Below are positions 1-7,582 of a stretch of 41,309 nucleotides of DNA, piece by piece (positions within the stretch are counted from its first letter, which is position 1; each line of letters starts with the position of its first letter). The notes under the pieces are model-generated. The model was not told the DNA's origin. It searched no databases and saw nothing but the letters and a program-made list of their open reading frames with translations. The translations under genes and the position numbers were made by a program. Location of the stretch: the NCBI GenBank assembly GCA_017514345.1, contig JAFWKC010000063.1:1-41309 (forward strand), given 5' to 3'. This DNA comes from Eubacterium sp. GTDB taxonomy: Bacteria; Bacillota; Clostridia; Oscillospirales; Acutalibacteraceae.

Positions 1-42
1 CAAAAAGCTCGAAAAATCACAAATTGTAAAGGAAGATAACTA

Positions 43-630
43 ATGCTTATCAGAGATTTACGAGAAAAGGAAATAAAAAAGCTCAGCGAAATTATGTCGC
101 AAAAGCTTACTGAGCACAGACTGTTTAAGTTTTTGTGTCCAAAAGAGGAGGAGCGCAGGGATTTTATCGAAGCGTATTTCAGATATTATATTCCGCGCTG
201 GCTCACCAGAGGCGACTATCTTCTTATTGACGAAAACTACGACGTGTTTCTTGTGCTTGCAGGCGCGCGCCGTTCACTTCACAAATTCAGCGGAAAGGGC
301 GCAAAAAAGCTTAAGAAGTTTTCAAGCGCGCACACGATATTCTTCTATCGCGGCAACCTTGCGTACTTAGCACAACTTCTCGCGCCGCGCAACAAAAGGC
401 TGAAGGTAATGACAATCTTTTCTGACGGCACGCACGACGACGTTGCTTTGGAACTTGTTGACGAGGCAGTTGCGCTGTCGGATAAATACGGCTTCAATCT
501 TATGTACGACTCGCTGACGCGCAGACTTGTCAACAATATGCTTGAAAAGAACTTCATAATAATGTATCAGAAAATGTTTGCTTCAACTGGATATGTGCAA
601 ACTCTGATGATTCTGAACAATGATGATTAA
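43..630 (+). CDS. GNAT-like hypothetical protein
   Basis: A 195-residue soluble protein with no signal peptide or membrane helix. The start is supported by AAGGAAG about 8 bases upstream. The N-terminal pattern (helix with DLREKEIKKLSEIM, then EHRLFKFLCP and FIEAYFRYYI) and the alternating strands and helices resemble the GNAT acyltransferase fold seen in many short Firmicute proteins. I cannot point to a clear acetyl-CoA pyrophosphate loop, so enzymatic activity is inference. It converges on htpG and shares a bidirectional terminator with it. It could instead be a non-catalytic GNAT-fold protein. Confidence 0.6.
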   Translation: MLIRDLREKEIKKLSEIMSQKLTEHRLFKFLCPKEEERRDFIEAYFRYYIPRWLTRGDYLLIDENYDVFLVLAGARRSLHKFSGKGAKKLKKFSSAHTIFFYRGNLAYLAQLLAPRNKRLKVMTIFSDGTHDDVALELVDEAVALSDKYGFNLMYDSLTRRLVNNMLEKNFIIMYQKMFASTGYVQTLMILNNDD

Positions 631-634
631 AAAA

Positions 635-662
635 ACAGATGACGTGGAGTCATCTGTTTTTT
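635..662. terminator. bidirectional intrinsic terminator
   Basis: Perfect 9-bp stem ACAGATGAC / GTCATCTGT with a 5-base loop, flanked by A-run on the left and T-run on the right. It sits between the convergent stop codons of the GNAT-like gene and htpG, so it can serve both. Confidence 0.85.
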
Positions 663-666
663 GCTG

Positions 667-2538
667 TTAAACCATCAATTCTGCTATGCTGTCGGCAAGC
701 TCAGTCGGGTTGTCAACCGAAAGTCCTGCAATCAGGCGCGCCTGATTATAGAGAATTTTTGTGTATTTTTCGAGCGTTTCATCGTCTGACGAAGCGAGCT
801 TTTCGGCAATAGGATGCTCAGAGCTGATTTCAAGCACAAGCTGAGCCTTCATTCCGTCGCCGCCTGGCATCTGCGAGAACACCTTTGCCATTTCAAGACT
901 GACATAACCCTCTGCCGCAAGCGATACGGCGTGCTTGCCGAGCTTGTTAGTGAGCTTGACTGCCGTTACCTCGTCGCCGAGCAGGTTTTTCATCTTTTCG
1001 AGCCACTCCTTTGAGTCCTCGTTCTTCTTTTGGATAGCTTCCTTTTCTGCGTCGGTGGAAAGGTCAAAATCGTCCTTTAGGATATTTGCAAAATGCTTGC
1101 CGTCATATTCCATAAGCATCTGAATTGCAAATTCGTCTACGTCGTCGGTAAAGTAAAGCACCTCGAAGCCCTTTTCCTTGACAGCCTCACACTGTGGCAA
1201 AAGCGCGATTTTTTCCTCGTTTTCGCCGCAGGCATAATAAATATCATCCTGAGAATCAGCCATTCTGTCGCGGTACTCCTTAAGAGTTGTGTAGCCACCG
1301 TTTGACGACTTGAACAGAAGCAGGTCCTTAAGTCCGTCCTTGTTCATACCGTAATCGGCATAAACGCCCCACTTGAGCTGTACGCCGAAGGTTTTGAAAA
1401 TCTCCTCATACTTTTCGCGCTCCTTGCGAAGAAGCTTCGTAAGCTCGGACTTGATTTTCTTGTCAATTGCCTTTGCTATAATTTTGAGCTGGTGGTCGTG
1501 CTGTAAAATCTCGCGTGAGATATTAAGCGACAAATCAGCGCTGTCAACAAGTCCCTTTACAAAGCTGAAATAATCGGGGAGCAAATCGGCGCATTTGTCC
1601 ATAATAAGCACGCCGTTTGAGTAGAGCTGTAGTCCCTTTTCGTACTCCTTTGAGTAGAAGTCAAACGGTGCGTTTTTCGGGATAAACATAAGCGCGTCAA
1701 ACGTTGCCTGTCCCTCGGTCTTTGAGTGAATTACAAGCGCAGGGTCGGTGTAGTCATAGAATTTTTGCTTATAAAATTCATTGTAATCCTCGTTCTTGAT
1801 TTCGCCCTTGCTCTTGCGCCAGAGCGGAACCATCGAATTGAGCGTTTCGTCGCCCTCCTCGGTGATATACTCGCCCTCGTTGTCTGGGTCGGGAACCTGC
1901 GATGTCATTTTCATTACGATAGGATAACGGATATAGTCGCTGTACTTCTTTACAAGCTCCTGTATCTTGTACTGCTCAAGATACTGGTCGTAATCGTCGT
2001 TTTCGGTGTTTTCCTTAACGTGAAGCGTTATCACCGTACCGATTGTATCCTTTTCGCAGGGCTCAATGGTATAGCCGTCGGCGCCCTCGCTCGTCCATCT
2101 TGCAGCCTCGTCAGAGCCGAGCGCTTTTGATACAACCTCTACTCTGTCGGCAACCATAAACGAGGAATAGAAGCCTACGCCAAACTGACCGATAACCTCG
2201 ATATTTTCCATATTTTCGTCGTCCTCATTTTCATTCTTGAAATTGAGCGAGTCAGATTTTGCGATAGTGCCGAGGTTCTTTTCAAGCTCGTCGGGCGTCA
2301 TACCGATACCGTTATCGGATATAGTAATCGTGCGCGCGTCCTTGTCAAGGTCGATACGGATATCGAGCTTCGACGTGTCGATGCTCGTGTCTGTAAGCGA
2401 TTTGAAATACAGCTTGTCCGTAGCGTCGCTTGCGTTTGAAATAAGCTCGCGCAGGAAAATTTCCTTGTGGGTGTAAATCGAATTTATCATCATATCAAGG
2501 AGTTTTTTTGATTCTGCTTTAAATTGTTTCTTTCTCAA
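667..2538 (-). CDS. htpG: molecular chaperone HtpG (Hsp90)
   Basis: Bacterial Hsp90, an ATP-dependent cytosolic chaperone dimer, about 623 residues as usual for the family. The N-terminal GHKL ATPase motifs are plain: ELISNASDATDKL, DNGIGM and GQFGVGFYSSFMVAD. Middle-domain landmarks are SLNISREILQ and the DYADYG-like region; the C-terminal dimerisation domain follows. An upstream in-frame TTG at 2553 is possible, but AAGGTGAT stands 5-6 bases before the TTG at 2538, which gives the canonical beginning LRKKQFKAESKKLL; I chose that. The gene is monocistronic, with a perfect CIRCE element downstream of its -10, so HrcA heat-shock repression is expected. Confidence 0.97.
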   Translation of the reverse strand: MRKKQFKAESKKLLDMMINSIYTHKEIFLRELISNASDATDKLYFKSLTDTSIDTSKLDIRIDLDKDARTITISDNGIGMTPDELEKNLGTIAKSDSLNFKNENEDDENMENIEVIGQFGVGFYSSFMVADRVEVVSKALGSDEAARWTSEGADGYTIEPCEKDTIGTVITLHVKENTENDDYDQYLEQYKIQELVKKYSDYIRYPIVMKMTSQVPDPDNEGEYITEEGDETLNSMVPLWRKSKGEIKNEDYNEFYKQKFYDYTDPALVIHSKTEGQATFDALMFIPKNAPFDFYSKEYEKGLQLYSNGVLIMDKCADLLPDYFSFVKGLVDSADLSLNISREILQHDHQLKIIAKAIDKKIKSELTKLLRKEREKYEEIFKTFGVQLKWGVYADYGMNKDGLKDLLLFKSSNGGYTTLKEYRDRMADSQDDIYYACGENEEKIALLPQCEAVKEKGFEVLYFTDDVDEFAIQMLMEYDGKHFANILKDDFDLSTDAEKEAIQKKNEDSKEWLEKMKNLLGDEVTAVKLTNKLGKHAVSLAAEGYVSLEMAKVFSQMPGGDGMKAQLVLEISSEHPIAEKLASSDDETLEKYTKILYNQARLIAGLSVDNPTELADSIAELMV

Positions 2539-2570
2539 AATAATCACCTTCAATCAAAATATTTGTCAAA

Positions 2571-2597
2571 TTAGCACTCTTACCTTTCGAGTGCTAA
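2571..2597 (-). promoter_or_regulatory. CIRCE operator (HrcA binding site)
   Basis: TTAGCACTC-N9-GAGTGCTAA with no mismatch to the CIRCE consensus. It lies between the htpG -10 and the start codon, overlapping the expected transcription start. Confidence 0.96.
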
Positions 2598-2601
2598 TTA
2601 T

Positions 2602-2629
2602 ATTATAATCCGATTTTTTCATTTGTCAA
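2602..2629 (-). promoter_or_regulatory. htpG promoter
   Basis: On the minus strand TTGACA (2624-2629) and TATAAT (2602-2607) with a 16-base spacer, immediately upstream of CIRCE. It is a SigA-type promoter. Confidence 0.8.
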
Positions 2630-2640
2630 TAGAAATATTA

Positions 2641-2664
2641 AAGCAGGGGTTAATTCCCCTGCTT
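2641..2664 (-). terminator. terminator of the glycerophosphotransferase pair
   Basis: AAGCAGGGG / CCCCTGCTT perfect 9-bp stem with a 6-base loop that contains the stop codon of the upstream gene. The T-tract is modest (TTTAATATTT on the minus strand). Confidence 0.65.
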
Positions 2665-3891
2665 AATAGTCATATTAACTACGCGTTCGCTTGCCCTGCC
2701 GTCGTCAAGGTAATTGAACTTTTCATTAAAGCGTTTGTATTTTTCGCCGTATTCAAAGCCGTCAGCCGCTTTGATTTCTTCAATCAGTCCGTCCTCGTCC
2801 TTTACAATCGCACCAGGAAGCTCGTCAATGTCAATATAAAAGCCGCGCATTTCGTTTTTGTACAAATCAAAATCGTACATATAATAGATAATCGGGCGTC
2901 TGAGTATTGCATAATCGAAGAACACGCTTGAATAATCGGTAATCAGCATATCAGCGATGATGTAAAGCTCGTTAATGTCGTCGAGCTTTGAAACGTCGTA
3001 AACAAAGCCGCTGTATTTTTCAAAATCAAAGCTGTTCGAGATAAAATAGTGCGCGCGGAAAAGGATAATGTATCCGTCGCCGAGCTCGTTTTTCAGCCTG
3101 TCAAAATCAACCTCGGTTTTGTAGGTGTAGCCCTCATTTGCCGTATGCTGATTATCACGCCACGTCGGTGCGTAAAGGATAACCCTTTTGTCGTGCGGAA
3201 CACCGAGCGCGTCCTTGATTGAGCTTACCTTGTTATCATCAAATGAAAACAGCTCATCGTTTCGCGGATAGCCCTGCTCGATGATAATATCGGTTTTGCC
3301 AAGGCGTTCAAGCGCGAACGCCGAAATGAATTTTTCGCTTGCAAACGCCGACGGCGACAGCAGATACGAAAACTTTTTCGCGTCAATAAGATATTGCTTG
3401 TTCTGCTCGTCAAGCGTGTAATTTTCGTTGTTCGATTTTTCTATATCAAAGCCAAGGCGTTTAAGCGGCGTGCCGTGCCAGGTCTGGATAAACACCTGAT
3501 TTTTGCGCGGAAATCTGTGAAGCGAAACGCGGTGGTTGCATACCCAGTATTTTGCCGTTGCAAAAACTACCTCAAATTCCTTTGACGCCTGCTTTACAAT
3601 CCTCGTGTTTTTGTTTTCGAGCAAAAACGAATACTTATCAGGCTCGGTAAAGCACCAGACAAATTTATAATCGTCAAATTCGCCGCTGTTTATCATATAC
3701 TCATAAATCGCACGCGGGGAATCAGCGTATTTTTCGCCCGTAAACGAGGAAAGCACGATAAGCCTGTCGTCAATCGATTTGCCGAAGCCCCTCAGCTTAT
3801 AGCGCACAAGGCGGTAATAGTACGCCGACTTTCGTATAAGCTTACGAAGGAGCATACTGTCCTTTGCAATTTTTGTAAATAATTTCTTCAT
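2650..3891 (-). CDS. CDP-glycerol glycerophosphotransferase family protein (copy 2)
   Basis: A 413-residue TagF/TarF-type enzyme expected to transfer glycerol phosphate from CDP-glycerol to a teichoic-acid-like or exported glycopolymer on the inner membrane face. Family signatures in order: TWHGTPLKRLGFDIE (about 145), GYPRNDEL, ILYAPTWRDNQH, LFRAHYF, DVSKLDDINELY, and ADMLITDYSSVFFDYA with PIIYYMYDFDLY (about 315-350). The start codon overlaps the stop of the preceding paralogue (TAATG), so translation is coupled. About 60-residue Lys/Arg-rich N-terminus; no transmembrane helix. The exact polymer is unknown because no other tag/tar gene is nearby. Confidence 0.9.
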   Translation of the reverse strand: MKKLFTKIAKDSMLLRKLIRKSAYYYRLVRYKLRGFGKSIDDRLIVLSSFTGEKYADSPRAIYEYMINSGEFDDYKFVWCFTEPDKYSFLLENKNTRIVKQASKEFEVVFATAKYWVCNHRVSLHRFPRKNQVFIQTWHGTPLKRLGFDIEKSNNENYTLDEQNKQYLIDAKKFSYLLSPSAFASEKFISAFALERLGKTDIIIEQGYPRNDELFSFDDNKVSSIKDALGVPHDKRVILYAPTWRDNQHTANEGYTYKTEVDFDRLKNELGDGYIILFRAHYFISNSFDFEKYSGFVYDVSKLDDINELYIIADMLITDYSSVFFDYAILRRPIIYYMYDFDLYKNEMRGFYIDIDELPGAIVKDEDGLIEEIKAADGFEYGEKYKRFNEKFNYLDDGRASERVVNMTIKQGN

Positions 3892-5216
3892 TACAGCTCC
3901 TCAATAACAGCCTCTGCCACGCGCTTTGAAGCGCTGCCGTCGTCAAGATAATTAAACTTAGGACGGAAATTCGGGTACTCCTTTTCAAAATCGAAGCCGT
4001 CAAAATCAATGCCCTTGATTTCGTCAATAACGCCGTCGGTAGTTTTGACGATTTTTCCAGGAAGCTCGTCGATATCGACGTAAAAGCCGCGGATGCTGTT
4101 AGCGTACGCGTCAAAGTCGTACATATAAAACAGTATCGGCCTTTTCAGGTTTGCATAGTCAAAGAACACGCTTGAATAATCCGTCATCAGCATATCAGCC
4201 GCAATATAGAGGCGGTTGATGTCGGAAACGCCCGACACGTCCCAGACAAAGCCTTCGTAGCGGTCAAAGTCAAAGCTGTTCGCAACAAGGTAATGCGCGC
4301 GGAAAAGAATAACGTATTCATCACTGAGCGCTTCTCTGAGCTTGTCAAAATCAGCCTCGGGCTCGTACACGTAGCCGAGCTCGCTGTCGTGCTGATTGTC
4401 GCGCCACGTCGGTGCGTAAAGGATAACCTTCTTGTCGCGAGGAATTTCAAGCTCAGTTTTTATGCTTTCCACATCGTCGGCAGTATAGTTTATGAGAAAA
4501 TCGTTTCGCGGATAGCCCGCTACAAGCACGCTGTCCGCCTTGCCGATGGCGTTTAAGTTCCACGCTGAAGCGAACTTTTCGCCCGCGAACTCGCTCGGCG
4601 CAAGGATATATCTGAACTTGTCGGCGTCAATCTTGTATTTTTCGCGGATTTCCTTTTGTGAATTCATAATGTTGTCGGAAATCGCGATGTCATAGCCGAG
4701 CCTTTTGAGCGGCGTGCCGTGCCAGAGCTGAACGTAAACCTGTTCGTCACGCGGATATATGAAGTCGGAAATACGATAGTTAAAAAGCCAGTATTTTGCA
4801 GTAGCGCACGCGGCATAATACTGCGAGGTCATCGGCTGAACAAAATACGTGTTTTTATTGTCGAGAAGGAATTTGTACTCCTTCGGATTTCTGAACGCCC
4901 AGATAAAAGTATAGTCGTCAAAGCGGCTGTCGCTGAGCATATATTCGTAAATAGCCTTCGGGCTGTCGCCGTACGACCTGCCGTCAAAGGTCGAAAAAAG
5001 AATAACCTTCGGGTCGGTTTTGATATCCTTCGTGCGCTTTTCGTACGCCGCTTTCTGCTTTAAATTCAGAGCGTCGCGCGCCGCCTTGCGGAACAGGGCG
5101 TTCTTCTTTGCAACGTCAAGCGCAATCTTTTTGACCTTGCTGTCATTCTTCATAATATGATTGAAATCGGGCAGGCTGTCAAGCTTGTCTATATCCTCTT
5201 TTGAGTACCAAATCAT
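3891..5216 (-). CDS. CDP-glycerol glycerophosphotransferase family protein (copy 1)
   Basis: A 441-residue paralogue of the following gene, colinear over its whole length: LWHGTPLKRLGYDI, GYPRNDFL, LYAPTWRDNQHDSE, LFRAHYL, DVSGVSDINRLY, and LMTDYSSVFFDYANLKRP with FYMYDFDAY. The start has AAGGGG 8 bases upstream. First gene of a two-gene operon led by TTGACA-17-TATACT. A tandem pair of this kind may supply primer and polymerase steps, or make two polymer variants; which is which cannot be told from sequence. Confidence 0.9.
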   Translation of the reverse strand: MIWYSKEDIDKLDSLPDFNHIMKNDSKVKKIALDVAKKNALFRKAARDALNLKQKAAYEKRTKDIKTDPKVILFSTFDGRSYGDSPKAIYEYMLSDSRFDDYTFIWAFRNPKEYKFLLDNKNTYFVQPMTSQYYAACATAKYWLFNYRISDFIYPRDEQVYVQLWHGTPLKRLGYDIAISDNIMNSQKEIREKYKIDADKFRYILAPSEFAGEKFASAWNLNAIGKADSVLVAGYPRNDFLINYTADDVESIKTELEIPRDKKVILYAPTWRDNQHDSELGYVYEPEADFDKLREALSDEYVILFRAHYLVANSFDFDRYEGFVWDVSGVSDINRLYIAADMLMTDYSSVFFDYANLKRPILFYMYDFDAYANSIRGFYVDIDELPGKIVKTTDGVIDEIKGIDFDGFDFEKEYPNFRPKFNYLDDGSASKRVAEAVIEEL

Positions 5217-5245
5217 TGAGCTTTCCCCTTTTATTTACTAATTAA

Positions 5246-5274
5246 AGTATATATATGTGTCGCCGTTTTGTCAA
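5246..5274 (-). promoter_or_regulatory. promoter of the glycerophosphotransferase operon
   Basis: Minus strand TTGACA (5269-5274), 17-base spacer, TATACT (5246-5251), about 30 bases before the first start codon. Confidence 0.75.
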
Positions 5275-5305
5275 CAATATATAATATAGTAATATTAACT
5301 TTTAA

Positions 5306-5334
5306 TTGACAAATCAATACTGCGGTGTTATTAT
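5306..5334 (+). promoter_or_regulatory. thrS promoter
   Basis: TTGACA (5306-5311), 17-base spacer, TATTAT (5329-5334). Transcription would begin just before the T-box stem I. Confidence 0.8.
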
Positions 5335-5340
5335 ATGTTT

Positions 5341-5563
5341 AATAATTAAGGCGATGACGGAAACACGACAGCTTGACACTGCGTTTCAGAGAGTGCTTGG
5401 CAGGTGAAAAAGCACACGCGAACAAATTGTTACCACTCCCGAGCCGCACACAGGAAATGGTGTGCCGTAAGCCTGCGTTAAAGGTGTTGAGTGACGCCCG
5501 CGGGCGTAATTCAGGTGGAACCGTGTACTATGCACCCTGAAATTTCAGGGTGTTTAATTTTTT
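5341..5563 (+). promoter_or_regulatory. T-box leader, threonine specific, with terminator
   Basis: Transcription-attenuating T-box. The T-box sequence AATTCAGGTGGAACCGTG is at 5508-5525 and is followed by a terminator: CACCCTGAAA / TTTCAGGGTG (5533-5552) and a T-tract to 5563. Upstream, the stem I elements GAGAGTG...GGTG and the ACTCCCGAG segment place the specifier at 5432-5434, ACC, a threonine codon. Uncharged tRNA-Thr should pair with the T-box bulge (TGGA) and allow readthrough into thrS. The specifier assignment is from alignment by eye. Confidence 0.93.
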
Positions 5564-5577
5564 AAGGAGGAAGAAAA

Positions 5578-7515
5578 ATGAAAATTACACTCAAAGACGG
5601 CTCTGTACTCGAATACAACGAAGCAAAAACTGCAGCCGACATTACAAAAGACATTTCTATGGGACTTTACAGAAATGCGACCTCTTGCAAAATCAACGGC
5701 GAAGTCAGCGACCTTCGCACCGTTATTGATACAGACTGCGACCTCGAGGTGCTCACCTTTGATGACGAGGACGGCAGAAAAACCTTCAACCACACAGCCT
5801 CTCACATTATGGCGCAGGCTGTTAAGCGCCTTTATCCCGATGCAAAGCTGACTATCGGTCCTGCAATCGAAAACGGCTTTTACTACGACTTTGACGTTGA
5901 AAAGTCATTTTCGCCCGACGACCTTGCAAAAATCGAGGGCGAAATGAAGAAGATTGTCAAGGAAGGACTTGAAATCACTCGCTTTGAGCTTCCCGTTGAT
6001 GAGGCAATCAAGCTTATGGAGGAAAAGAACGAGCCGTACAAGGTTGAGCTTATCAAGGAGCACGCCGACAAGGGCGAGGCTATCAGCTTTTACAGGCAGG
6101 GCGAGTTTACCGAGCTTTGCGCAGGTCCTCACCTTATGGATATGAAGGTTGTCAAGGCGTTCAAGCTGACGCAGTGCACGGGCGCTTACTGGCGCGGCGA
6201 CGAAAAGAACAAGATGCTCTGCCGCGTATACGGAACAGCGTTCCCGAAGGCTTCTATGCTCGAAGAGCACCTCGAAGCGCTTGAAGAGGCAAAGCGCCGC
6301 GACCACAACAAGCTCGGCAGAGAGCTCGAGCTGTTCACAACTGTTGACTACATCGGTCAGGGCTTGCCGATTATGCTTCCGAAGGGTACAAAAATTATTC
6401 AGATTCTTCAGCGCTGGGTTGAGGACGAGGAAGCTAAGCGCGGCTGGCAGCTCACAAAAACGCCGCTTATGGCAAAGAGCGACCTTTACAAAATCAGCGG
6501 TCACTGGGACCACTATCAGGACGGTATGTTCGTTATGGGCGACCCCGAAAACGACAAGGAGGTTTTCGCGCTTCGTCCTATGACCTGTCCGTTCCAGTAT
6601 CAGGCTTGCCTCAACAAGCCGCGTTCATACCGCGACCTGCCGCTCAGATATGACGAAACTTCTACTCTTTTCCGTAACGAAGCTTCGGGCGAAATGCACG
6701 GCCTTATCCGCGTAAGACAGTTCACCATCAGCGAAGGCCACCTTATGTGCCGTCCCGACCAGCTTGAGGACGAATTCAGAAAGTGTCTTGAGCTGTGCGA
6801 CTATATGCTTGAAACTCTCGGTCTGCGCGAGGACGTATCGTTCCGCTTCTCACAGTGGGACCCGAACGACAGAGAAAAGTATATCGGCACCGAGGAGCAG
6901 TGGGATGAGGCTCAGGGCGTTATGAAGAACATTCTTGACGACCTCGGACTTGAATACAAAATCGGTATCGGCGAGGCTGCCTTCTACGGTCCCAAGCTCG
7001 ACATCCAGATTAAAAACGTATTCGGCAAAGAGGATACGCTCATCACAATCCAGATTGACCAGATGCTTGCCGAAAAGTTCGGTATGGAATACGTTGACAG
7101 CGACGGACAGAAGAAAAATCCGTACATCATTCACCGCACCTCAATCGGCTGCTATGAACGCACGCTCGCTCTGCTGATTGAAAAGTACGCAGGTGCGTTC
7201 CCGACCTGGATGGCTCCCGTACAGGTTAAATTCCTGCCGATTGCCGACAGACATCAGGACTACGCGCGCGAAATGATTGAAAAGCTCGAGGCTGTAGGCG
7301 TTCGCTGCGAGCTTGACGACAGAAGCGAAAAAATCGGCTTCAAAATCAGAAGCGCACAGATGGAAAAAATCCCGTATATGATTCTTGTCGGCGACAAGGA
7401 CATCGAGGCAGGTACAATCTCTGTCCGTTCACGCAAAAACGGCGACGAGGGCGCAACCTCAATCGAGGAATTCATCGCAAGAATTACAGAGGAAATCAAC
7501 ACAAAAGCAAGATAA
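5578..7515 (+). CDS. thrS: threonine--tRNA ligase
   Basis: Class II aminoacyl-tRNA synthetase, 645 residues, the usual full length. Order: N-terminal TGS domain (1-62), editing domain with HTASHIMAQAVKRLYP (about 75) and ELCAGPHL (about 180), catalytic core with MTCPFQYQ, motif 2 LRYDETSTLFRNEASGEMHGLIRVRQF (shown in part: RVRQFTISEGH) and motif 3 IHRTSIGCYERTLALL, then the anticodon-binding domain (VKFLPIADRH to the end). The zinc ligands Cys (MTCPF), His and His (HRTS region) are in place. AAGGAGG stands at 5564-5570. Regulated by the T-box in its leader. Confidence 0.98.
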   Translation: MKITLKDGSVLEYNEAKTAADITKDISMGLYRNATSCKINGEVSDLRTVIDTDCDLEVLTFDDEDGRKTFNHTASHIMAQAVKRLYPDAKLTIGPAIENGFYYDFDVEKSFSPDDLAKIEGEMKKIVKEGLEITRFELPVDEAIKLMEEKNEPYKVELIKEHADKGEAISFYRQGEFTELCAGPHLMDMKVVKAFKLTQCTGAYWRGDEKNKMLCRVYGTAFPKASMLEEHLEALEEAKRRDHNKLGRELELFTTVDYIGQGLPIMLPKGTKIIQILQRWVEDEEAKRGWQLTKTPLMAKSDLYKISGHWDHYQDGMFVMGDPENDKEVFALRPMTCPFQYQACLNKPRSYRDLPLRYDETSTLFRNEASGEMHGLIRVRQFTISEGHLMCRPDQLEDEFRKCLELCDYMLETLGLREDVSFRFSQWDPNDREKYIGTEEQWDEAQGVMKNILDDLGLEYKIGIGEAAFYGPKLDIQIKNVFGKEDTLITIQIDQMLAEKFGMEYVDSDGQKKNPYIIHRTSIGCYERTLALLIEKYAGAFPTWMAPVQVKFLPIADRHQDYAREMIEKLEAVGVRCELDDRSEKIGFKIRSAQMEKIPYMILVGDKDIEAGTISVRSRKNGDEGATSIEEFIARITEEINTKAR

Positions 7516-7552
7516 AAGCCCAAAACAATTGTGGGTAAATACAGAATAGTTA

Positions 7553-7576
7553 GAGCACGGCAAAATCGCCGTGCTC
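7553..7576. terminator. hairpin between convergent thrS and LRR gene
   Basis: GAGCACGGC / GCCGTGCTC, 9-bp perfect stem, 6-base loop; the U-tract is poor on both strands, so efficiency is uncertain. Confidence 0.5.
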
Positions 7577-7582
7577 GTTCAA

